Shown here: positions 47,701 to 59,700 of the stretch, piece by piece
How positions within the stretch are numbered: the stretch's first letter is position 1
Layout: each line of letters opens with the position of its first letter
From: Tubiluchus corallicola
Taxonomy: Eukaryota; Priapulida; Priapulimorpha; Priapulimorphida; Tubiluchidae
Direction: 5' to 3'
Assembly: GCA_030141605.1 (NCBI GenBank)
Contig: JAQGDQ010000018.1
Span: 970,501-1,034,500, forward strand
Length of the DNA: 64,000 nucleotides
The notes under the pieces: model-generated
Database searches by the model: none
What the model was told of the DNA's origin: nothing
The model's input: the letters and a program-made list of their open reading frames with translations, nothing else
Made by a program: the position numbers and the translations under genes

Positions 47701-50700
47701 CATCTTTAACACACCAGGTTGGATCTGATGAAGTAGTAAGTGACTTTTTGATTATATACAGAATTGCAATATCATCATTTAATTCAAATTTTTAATAGTG
47801 ATGCATTCCGTGTACCCTTGGCTACTATTGCCTGTATTAAAAAAACACACTTATTTCATATAGTTACTTGAATTGGTTAAGCAGAAAAAATTATGAATCA
47901 TAAAGAGTATGGTAAGTCATCACGTCTTTAAGTTATTTACTTTTTTGTCAGTGCTTTGTTTGTGCGTGAATGCAATATTAGTGTTAAACAACACAATTAT
48001 ATTCTTTCTTGTGTCAGTTTTCTGACAAACTCTTTTTCTTATTAATTTGTTAACAAATGTATTTTGTTTTCTTTTAGAAATATTTCCAGTCGCTGTTACC
48101 TGATGTATTAACTGTCATTAAAGCATTAGTTGAAGACAAAGAGGAACAAGCCTGTGAAGCACTAGAGATATTTGATGCAATGGTTGAAAGCGAAGTCGCA
48201 GTTCTTGCTCCCTCGCTAAAGTTAGTGACCAACTTTTGTTTAGAGGTACATTTTATATTTGCTCGAATTTTTATTTAAAGGATAAGAAAACACCTTTCAT
48301 AAATAAAGGTTAAAAATTCATCTTGAAATTTGTATTACTTATGTGCTGTCATGTTGCAGATAGACCTTCTGTTAGCAGTCACCCTGTACAAAATTTGTAA
48401 ATTTAAACTCCCTTGATGACTGTTAGGCATAGCCGTTTAACAGTAAGTCATTTGAAATAAGTTCAAAAAACAATGCTTAAAGTTTGAAAACAACCAGAGC
48501 ATTGGTAGCATGCTTTATTTACAGCAGTTATGCAAAAAAGTAGATGAAAAGCATTATTTAAAATTATAAACTTGTTAGGCGCTGAATCATTTTCTTGTAC
48601 ATTGGCCTAGCAATAGCAGTTATTTTCGTTCTGAATCATACTGATGCACGGATGCCAAATACACTGTGCTGTATCTTTAGTGTCACTTTGCCGGTCACAT
48701 GCATCTTGCATAGATAAATATTCCTATCGTAGTAGTATATTTATCTCTCACAGCTTACTTATTTATGAACCATTATGACAACGATGCAGGTAACTTTACC
48801 GTAGACATGTAATCGGTACATGAATCGGAAACAACCTGCAAAAATATTGTGTTGTGTAGCATGGAGGCGCCTTACACATGATATTTCAATTTATCAGCCC
48901 GTGTTTGACTGATCATGGTTAAGAAATCATGGTTAAGAAACAGTACAGCAGAATTTATCGGAATAAATGTACTTTTATTCGTTAAGATTCAAAAATGTTA
49001 GTCGTCTATAAGTACTGTGTGCGAAGTATACGTATTAGAGCTCAACTGTTGCCAAATGATTCCTTCCATGTGCGTGGCTTCTTAGTTCTTACTGTGCAAG
49101 AGACAGTGGCTGCTCTTGCGAAACTACCTATTTTATTTACATAAGCACTTTGTACTTTTGAGTTCTAGAAATTTATCCAAGCAGAGAATAAGCGATACTG
49201 AAAGCATTATGTGCTATAGGAAAACTGACTAACAGTGACAGATAAGATTCGTAAAGCCTATATGTTTGGTGTGTATAATACCACAATCTTAATTTGACTT
49301 AATTTAAGTATTGAATGTGATAGCACATTTAAGTAGCAGTGAATGAACATTATTAGCATTTCATTTTTTATTATGTTAGAGGCTCCCTGAAAAGAAGTCT
49401 AACAACGATTTGAAATAACTAAATGGGCTCAGTGAGCTGAAACATAATTTTTCAAACCAGACATTAACAATAAATTTTAATAGTAAAATTTATAGGAAAA
49501 ATGCATGTTCCCAAAATAACAACTTTTTCTATTGTTTTTATAAATTCTCTATCTTCAGTATCGTTTTTATCGTTCGAAATAATTTATTGTATCATATCGT
49601 ATAGTCGAAAAATAGATTATCGTTATCGTATTATTGGAGGGAAAGTACTGTATTGTTATTGTATCATTTAACATCACTACACTCTTTGCTAACCAAGCAA
49701 AAGTATAAACTACTTTATTTTGTCAATGAGATCAATAAGGTTTTTTTGGTGAGCTAATGGTGCACACTGGGATGGTAGTACAGTTTCATTTTTCCAGTTA
49801 CTGCAAGCATTTAATTCTTTAATAAATTTCTTTTCTAATTACATAAGTTTTTCAAGCAGATAAGTCTATAGCAAAGTAACATAACTTTGTATAAAAAGCT
49901 TTTTGGGATAAGTCCTTTGAAATTCTTTTTTCTTCCCCTTTAGTAATATCGAAATTTCCAGGTTTAATTTGCTTGAGTCTGCTGATTGATAATAGTTTAC
50001 ATTATAATGATAATGTGATGATTAAGAGGACATCATCTAATTATATCTTGGAAACAACAATTTGACTTTTGTTTCTTGCGGGTTTTTTTGTTGTCGCAAT
50101 GAATCCCCATAGCCATATGCATTTTAGCACCCAGTAATATGCTTAACACTTTGCAATTTGAACCAGATCACATGGCAGATTTGCTGGCGTTTTATTAATT
50201 GGAAACAGACAAGCCTAACAGCTATAGCAGTTTAAAAGGGCCCATTATTTCGTAAATAGAGTTGTTTGTTCACCCTGTTGTTAATAACTTAGCAATCTTG
50301 TGACTCGTACTGTTGCTCATATTGTCTATTATCAGGTGTGTCAGGTGCATTGAATTTTTTCTTTCTTGATACAGATTGCAAAAAATGACTCTTTGGGGGA
50401 TGCAGTACGAGTCAAAGCAATGTCGTTTCTCACTACAGTTGCCAAAGTGAAGAAGAAGGCAAGTTGTGACATATAATATTTCTGAAATATTATAAAGATC
50501 TCATATTTGTTTCTAGATAAATGAAATTATAATTTCACTAGTTTTTTAAATTAAATCTGATGGGTGAAATATGTTTTATATGTAGTAAGTTGTGTTTTAG
50601 GCATTAATCAAACAAAAATTGGTTGATGTGGTCTTGGAGGTATTGTTTTCCATTCTCTGTGCAACAAAAGATGACGATGATGATAAAGAACTTTTTGAAG

Positions 50701-53700
50701 ATTCCAGTAATCCTCATTACTATGCTGCTCAGGTAATATAAGTAGTTTTACTGAAACATTTTTCTTTTTCATAGACCTTTTTGTCATACAACTTTATTTA
50801 TTCCAAAAAGTAGGCTAGTGGTAGTGCTAAAAACTGTAGTTCTTATTGTGATGATGTTCATTACATCTCGAAATGTGGTAATCTCAGCTAGCTCTATGGG
50901 TTAACTTATTTTATTATAGTTACTTGCAACTATTCATCAACCCGTCATGTGTTGTTAGCTTGGACGTGGATGGTCCTGGTAGGCATAAAATTGAGTGAAA
51001 TATTGCCTCTTTTTATCACTTTACAATAATAATATACGAGACCTGGTATTCTAGTGCATAAAGTGTGTCATAATTTTTTGTCTTGGTTAACTTAGGACAA
51101 ACTTGTGCTATTTAACTTTTATAAAGAGAACTATTACTCCGTAAACATGTAAAAGATATCATTCTGTAAGTGCAAGTAAGTGCAACTAATGTACAAGTAG
51201 AAATTCGTGTTTCAATCTGAAAAAGCTAACGTGTTGGATTTCTCTACACATTACATTTTGCATTTTAGGTTGTAGAACATCCCATTATATCAATTTACCC
51301 AATAGCATGTAATTCAGTCACACCTGCTGAATGTGGAGATTTTATTAATAAGTCTGAATCTGTGTGTGCCAACCAAGCACAAACTGTAGGTTTAAAGATT
51401 TTTGCATGCTGTTGTTTCTTCAGTTGTTGTTACTGAATTCAGAAATTTCATTGATTTTATGTTTAAATTTATTTTATTTCAGCTTATTTAAAATTATATT
51501 TGAACATTGTAGTTTTATGCTATTTACAGCAATATATGCTTTAAGTTTTCTTTCTGGGAAGGCATGAATTTATGTTACGTTTTTATTACTACAAAAAAAA
51601 TTACGTTATAATAAATAAGTCATTATAATAATTAAATAAATATTGTCAAAAGATTTATAAGGCGCAAATACAGAACATACACGTAAATTGACATTAGATG
51701 CAGAAAGTAACAAATGCGTATGAAATGATATCAAAAAGTTGTCGAAGTAGGCAGATATTTTGGAAGTTAATCATTTAAATTTACTATATCTTAATTTATA
51801 CTTAAACTATAATATATATGCATAGAAATATATATACATTGAATGAAGATAAAAATGGCACAGGAAAAATGGCATAAATGGAAAAGTAGGTAAAAATGGC
51901 ACAGGTAGAAATGTACAATAAAAATGGCACAGGAAAAATGGCAGTAATAGAAAAATAGGTAAAAATGATTCAGAAAAAATAGTATAGGGAAAAAAACGGC
52001 ACGGTAAGAATGGCACAGAAAAAAATGGCACAAATTGAAAACTAGGTAAAAATGGCATACTTAGTAAAATATGAGTTTAGGGTTACGATTACCATGGGGA
52101 TAATTATTTTAGTTATTTTTACCTCTGCCAAGGAAGTTGTGCTTCAACACAGTTTGTTTGTTTGGTTGTTTTTTGTCTGTTATGGTAGCAAGCCTCTTAT
52201 ACAACAGCTACCTGATAGATTTCCATGAAACTTTGGAGAAGACTGGTATTGTGTGCCTAAATGGGAATCTTTTTGCCTGTTCTTTTTTGCAAAACTTGAC
52301 CGAAGACCACATACAAAAAACCTTTCGTGAAATACTTTGTGGAGGTCTCAGAGAGATGTTTAGTACTTCTTTTTTGTTATTTTCACCTGGACAGACAATG
52401 TACTACGAGTTAGTTCCAGTTCCATTTCGAGAAATTCTCGCTTATATAACGCTGTCTATAACCTTTGCTTATTAATGTGTATAGGCTTATAAGGTGACTT
52501 GGTTTGTAAATGCGCATATATTTGTCAGTCTATTACCGTCGACAAAATTAATGGTTAAAAAGATAGATAGACACTATGTGGAACATTCCTGCATTATTGA
52601 TTATAAATCTATATACTGAATAAATATTTTTTGAGACTTGCTAGTCTATATAATACCAATACGGACACATTTTTGTTTGTTTGCTTGTTTATCTTTAGGT
52701 TAAATTTTTTTAATCAAAAGAATCAGACAACCTACATCTTACTGAACTCATTTTAGTTTTATTATAGAAATCAATTGCATCAATATAACGTATTTGCCAT
52801 TTTTTCTACTTTTCCAGTTGTGCCATTTTCCCTGTACCATTTTTACCTACTTTTCCATTTGTGCCATTTTTTCCTGTGCCATTTTAACCATAGGCCATGA
52901 GCATTAGTTTCGTTTTAGAGTGTGATTTTAGATTTTAAAAACTAAGACTGCCATGTTCTAGTTCTTTTTAAGTAAAAAGTTACAATATATATCCTTAAAT
53001 GTATTAGCTTGATGATGATGCTCAAGCTTGAGGGTAGGATTTTGAACGGATCTTGTCAGTCAAGCTCACCCACTTAGCTCACTTTATTTCTGTATGTGTC
53101 AAAGCCATGGTATGAAATTTACAAACTAATCACGTTCTATAACAGAATGTAACATTTAGTATTGGACTTGTACAGGGCCGTATAATTGTAGAAAAAAAGT
53201 AAAGACAGTTTAATACCTTCAGTGTTTTTACAGGTGATTGACACACTTGCACTTCATCTTCCACCAGATAAAGTCATACCTCCTTTGGTAAGGAATTAAT
53301 ACACAAATATTTATTATCTTTAAACAAGTTTGCAACTATTGATCTTGCAACTATTTTATTACCAAATTGGATTGTTATCAAATAATTCTTATTTGGGCAG
53401 GTCAGACTATTTGACTGCATGTGTGTTATTATATATGTCAACTTTGTCTCATTTATCTGGGTATTTGCTTTCATTTATAGATGAAAATGATTGAAAATGC
53501 GTTAGCAAGTGTGAATCCTCAGCATAGAAAAGCTGGTTATCTTGCAATGGCTGTAGCAGCTGAGGGATGTGGAGACCATATCAAAAATAAGTATGCATTA
53601 CATTTGTGTAATACAAGAAGCACTCGTTTTACTGTGCCCCATTTAGTGATGATTTGTTTTAATGACGTTGAAATTTTGCCACCCATTTTTATATTTAACA

Positions 53701-56700
53701 ATGAATTATGGCTTTATCTTATGTTTAAAAGCTCAAAAAGTTTAGTTGTTGATTACAGAAACCCAGATTACAGAAACTCAATTTTTAACAATGAATTATG
53801 GCTTTATCTTATGCTTAAAAGCTCAAAAAGTTTAGTTGGGTTGCTGTTTTTATCATTTAGCATCCTATAGTTAAATGTTAGTAAAAACAACTACCAATAT
53901 AAATCTGCCATACTTACATGCTCGTTTCGTAGCAGCCCATCTGGTATTAACACAACATCTACATTCTGTCTAATTAATTGTAAATAATTTATTATTTACC
54001 CATTTATTATCTATATTTATGAAGATAAATATGCCTATGTTCTGATAAATTTCACTATATATATATTTTATGTGCATGTTGGGTTACTACAGTAGATGGT
54101 GATGGGACATAAGCCTGTCCAAGAAAAATTATGAAGCATATGACAAAATGTGTTAATATTACCAAGAGGATACAGATTACAGAAACTCAATTTTTAACTG
54201 TAAATATAACTAAGTGTGACCCTGTGTTATGAAGGAAATAGCTCATTTGTGTTTAGTGAATAATAATGTATCATTGTAATGAAGGCAGCTCATGCATTCC
54301 CCTATTTCATGTCGGAAGCATGGCTTCAAGTAATTCGTATTTCATTTAACACCATATTTCACTGGAGTGTCATCCTTCATTCTAGCAGGGGCTTGTTGAA
54401 ATTGAACATTAAATGTGGTTTATATATTGGAACTCCTCGAACAACAGTAAATTTTATGTGCATTTGTTAGAACCTTAATTAAAGCTTTTATTTATCTTCT
54501 GGTTGCCTTTTTTTGTTTAGTTATGTGTTAACAGATTGTGTGACTTTCGTTTTGTTTCTGTTGCAGTTACCTGCCAGTGTTAGTAGAATGTATTTATAAA
54601 GGAGTGACTGACAGCAGTCCGACTGTTACTGGTGCAGCTCTTTTTGCTTTAGGACAGTTTGCTGAACATTTGCAGGTAAATTTGCAAGATATAGTCTTCA
54701 TCATGTATAGCAGTGTAGTAGGATTACAGCATTATTATTTCTTCTAAGTATTATTTTGAAACACGAATTGAATTATACTTTAATTTTGTCCCATTTTAGC
54801 CAGATATAAGCAAATATCATTCACAATTACTACCGATGCTTTTCGAGGCCATCGGGAAGGTTAGTGAAACAACGAAGAAAGATTCAACCCTAGTCACTAA
54901 AGTCTTCTATGCTATGGAAATGTTTTCAGAACATCTAGGTAACTGAAATTTAAATTCACAATATTTTTAGTGGTGTACTAATAAGTGGAATATTAAAAAA
55001 ATTAATGTCTGGTGGTTAGGCATGTGTTAATAAGCCTTAATGTGTGCAAGTTTGCTGGGAGTGCACACATTCTTCTGGTTGTCACACTGTCCTAGGATAG
55101 TCACTTCTCAACTGCAAAACAGTAAACAAATAGTGCACTAGCTGCTTGTTTTCTTAGTACAGTAAATGCGTTTATTAGACTCACGGTTAATATAATCAGT
55201 CACCTAATCGACTCAAAAACGTCTGGTATGGGTCACTTCTATTCAAATGCAGATAAAACCGTCGCTAATTGATTCAAATAATTCTCGGTAATTGACTCAA
55301 TATTTTTCCTTCACGTACTTAAAATAAGAAACTTGTGTTGTCCTAAGAGCTTTTACTACTTGATTTTATGCAATATAATATTCGTAGAAACAGTCATGTT
55401 AGGCACAGCTTTGTTTGTAAGCAGGTACAGTATGCTTATCATATGCGCTAATATGTTAGCATAACGATTTTACTTTGAATCTGTCACCCGCTTGTCCGCT
55501 GGAGTTAACCTTGTTGTTTCTGGAAGCTAAACATTTAATCACTTGCCCAGTTTGCTTTTGAAGTTCCCGCTGCTTTTCACAGAGGGAAAAGACCATCACC
55601 AACTGCAGCTCAAGTACTAGGTGACTAGGTGTTTTGCATGAATATGTGCAATATACATCAACAGATTTTCAAAGTTTTTATCATAATGAGAATCTCATAA
55701 GCCAACGTCTTTGTGAAGAAATAAAGCAATTGCCCTTGCAATGAATTTTTGTAATTTTTAGTGGTAATAATCATATTTGTGTGATTTTTTATGTTCTTTT
55801 TTTATTAATTCACTTTTATAAATCAGTATTCTTAAATAATTGCACGTATAAATTTTGATATTAATTTGTTTCTAAGATTCATTTAAAATCCTTGCATTGC
55901 ATACTAAGGTGATGTGTCATGACTCAAACTTGTATAGTAGTAATAGGCTACACCCATTGGCTAATTGAATCAGCCAGTTAATTGGCTGGGTCAGAATACT
56001 TCCATCCCAAAGTGAGTCTATTAAGCGGCACCTACTGTATATAAAACCAAGCTTTTTTCAGCTCTGAATGCTTTTTTGTAATCTGAGTGAAGTTTGTAAA
56101 CAGCCCAGTGCGCATGTTGTGCTACTAACTTGACGTTAATTAAAGTTGGTTTGTCTTTGTTCTTTTTATCCATACAGTAGAACACCAAGTAGAAATAGCA
56201 ACTGAAATACTACCTTTACAATCTGTTAATTTTTTCATTAACTTGTGATTTATTTAAAGCTGTCACATTTCAGGCAAAGACCTATTACAGTACCTGCCTA
56301 CAATAATGGAACGGTTACTAGCCATCTTACGCAGTGGAGCAGATAATCGCATTAAGGAACTAACTGTCAGTGCAATTGGTGCAATAGGTAATGCTTTTAC
56401 AAAGTAATTTTTAAGCTTTATTTTTCTGTGGTGCTGTTACTCTGGAGATGTGTTTAGCATTTCCCAATATATTACTTCTAAAATCTTGCAATTTAAACTT
56501 GAATGCAGTTTATCCAATATGTGATCTTGCTTTTGTAATGGTAAAAATCTTTTCTTTAACAATACTTTCTGTCATGTTCCTCATATCAACAGTAAATAAC
56601 AAGACAGATAATGTGCGTGTGTTTTTATATTCCTTGGATTTTTTTCTTAGAACTATACCTGATTTTTAGTAACTCATTAAGATGTTTACTATATTATTTA

Positions 56701-59700
56701 TTATCGACTATAATTATTGTGAGCAGCAAATAATATATTTTTTTTATTTTTATAGTATTGCCTCATATTATCAAGGTGTTGTGGTAACAATTTAATGTTA
56801 TTTTTCCTTTTCAGCAAATGCAGCAGAAAGTGATATGTTACCATACTTTCAAGCTATTTTAGAGCACTTGAAAGTGTACTTAACTACCCAATATGAAAAC
56901 GGAAATAGTGAGTTGCAAACTCAGTCATTAGGTAAGTCTGGAAAGAAATCATATATTATTGTACCATCCCTCTCAATGGATAAAGTAATGAGACTGATAT
57001 ATTTCAGTTTCCTAAAGCAATCGGTTGCAGATGCTTTAGTGCAGCACATTATTTGTAAAGTGAATATGCAAAGTAAGCAGCAATTGTTAGAAAGTAATCA
57101 ACACGTTTGATTATAATTTTGTTATGTGGGTCACATTGTTTTTAAACGCACATAGTATTGGTAGTACTGTGAAATGGTTTAGCACTTTGCCGGTAATAGT
57201 TTTGTATACTACTGACATCTTTAATGAACATGTTGAATTTGGTTCGTCTTCATTTAATATGGTAATCGTAGCTTTCGGTTACTTCTTTAGATACACTTGG
57301 GGTTTTGGCAAGGACCATAGGAAGTGAGAGTTTCATGCCAATAGCTGATGAATGCATGCAACTTGGTTTAGGCTTACTTGGACAAGTAGATGATCCTGAT
57401 TTAAGGAGATGCACGTAAGGAGTTGACGTGCTTTAACATTTGGAAGATTTTAAAATAGCGTATAGCAACATTTTTGTTTAGATAAAGACTTGATAAAGAT
57501 CAGTGGGTCTCTTTTCACAAGTTTATTACTATTTATTAGTTTAGTGTTTTTAAAACTCCGTGTAAAGTATGAAAGCTTTATTGCTTTAGCTTTTGTTTTT
57601 CAATGTGTGCCATCATAACACATTTTTTCATATTTCATTTCTTGATGATAATAAAACACGATTGGTTTTTAAAATGCTGAGGTATTTTAAATAAGTTTGT
57701 TGTTGTTATATTAGCCGATTGTTTAGTTTAAGAATTAATGTGACTTAACTTATGTTCTTGTCGTTATGTTTTACTTGACATGTAGTAAACATATGTAAAG
57801 AAGCTTAAGACTTAAGAAATTATAGTTCATCTTTTTTTCTTGTTTGCAAGATTTTAAGCTATATACCTGTTGCAGTGTTTAAAAGCTCAATATTATTATT
57901 ATACTGCAAATATCATGTTTTGTTACTACTGTTGTGAAATCTGAACATTAAAAAATGAAGAGTAGTTATTGTAGAGATCTGTTTTTACTGTGTATATATT
58001 TTCAGATATGGCCTGTTTGCATCCTTGTCTACAGTATTAAAGCAAAGCATTGAACAGTACCTTCCAGCAATCTGGAAATTTATGCTTGATTCATTACAGT
58101 CTACCGAAGGTGTAACTGTAAGTTGTGTATAATTTTGGATTGGGTCATTCATTGAACACGTTATAATAATTATTTGCAAATTTGCAAATTCACTATAGTA
58201 ACATTAGCTCACAAGTTAATTGGTTGCATGTATAATGTATAGGCTGTTTATGACGACAATGAAGCTGCATTTCAATTAACTGATTTAACGGATGAAGATG
58301 CGGAGGATATTACAGAACCTAGTCAAGATGAAGAAGAAGAAGACAATGTTCAAGGGTAAGATGTTTTGGAATATGTTACATTTTGAAATGTAAAAATATT
58401 ATATGGAAACTATTTTTCTTTATAAAACTGTTTGAATTATCTCAGTATAGTGGTATTATAATACAAAAAGAAATAGACAGAAAATTTATCAGGATCCATA
58501 ATGCTTGGAACAGCTGAATGGAAAGAAAAATGCTTTTCTTACTGTCTTTGCTTTGCCATATTAGGTTCCACATTTTCAGATGATCCTATGTATATTCATT
58601 AAATATTATTTTGCATTTTGATTGATGCTTATTTCAGGATGACTGTGGAGAATGCTTATTTAGAAGAGAAAGAAGATACCTGCAATGCTTTAGGGGAGAT
58701 TGCCATGCATTCCGGGTAGGCCTAATTGAATTTGAGCTGGCCCGTATCTTAAATAACAAAACATTGCCTAGCTTTATCTACGAGTTATTGTTGTCTTTTA
58801 CAAATATTTATGTGAATGGGTAAATTGTGATAGGATGTTTTTATTACTATATTATTTTCTGTACTTATTGTTTCTTGAAGTGCTAGTCCATCCGCTGAAT
58901 AAATTTAGTTTCTCAAGCTCTGGCAATTTCAAAATTCTGCTTCATGACTTTAAATTGCATTTGTTAACTAATTTAGTGAGCTAAGTGGAATTTAACTACA
59001 TTGTATTTATTTAACTACAACAGCTCATTCACCTAACTTATCATGGTTGTTTTCTGATTCTGATACGTAAGGTAATCTTTTTAGCTTCAATTGAATGTAG
59101 TACTTAGGGCAGTACAAATTGCTGCTCATGTCTTGCCATAGTTTTTTGCTAGTCAAACTAGGTCAATTAAGGTGACCAAGTATACTCTATAATTCACATA
59201 TGCTATGTAACGAGGAATTTCAAACTACCTTTTTAACTATTGGCCAAGAGTATTTCAAACAAGTAACTGGTCTTTGTAGCAAGAAGCATTTTTTCCATTA
59301 TACATAGCTGTTTGTTTGTATCATTCAGCCATTTGCTGCTTAAAAATCTGTATACTATGCATTGAAATATTTTGATTTTGTATTTGCATTTCAACCTTTC
59401 AGACCATCATTTGTGCCTTATATGGATTCCTGTTTTCATGAGGTGCTAGTTCTAATAGATTACCCAGCAAGCAATGTCCGGAAAGCTGTTACAACTTGTC
59501 TTGGGCAATTTTGCACTGCACTTTATCTAGTCTACGAACAAACTAAATCTAATGATGCACAAGAAGGTAAAAAACAAAACTTGACATATGCAGAAACAGT
59601 GGTGCTATTCTAACTACAGTAAGCTAATTTTGGGCAGAGGGAAGTTAGAATGGCAAATGAACCACCAAGAGACATTTTTCTGGTGAACACTCTTCCGTTT

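Noticed and set aside
51791-52058. Minus-strand frames rich in PFFLCHFY repeats
   Set aside because: These are translations of the ATGGCACAGG minisatellite arm; low complexity and not a gene.
52137-52475. 112-codon frame as a real gene
   Set aside because: It lies in the core of a repeat present elsewhere in the window, where the frame is broken.
53591-53870. Continuation of the IPO4 exon reading past 53590
   Set aside because: The frame runs on, but the homology stops at the GTATGC donor and resumes at 54567; the run-on is intronic and contains a tandem repeat.
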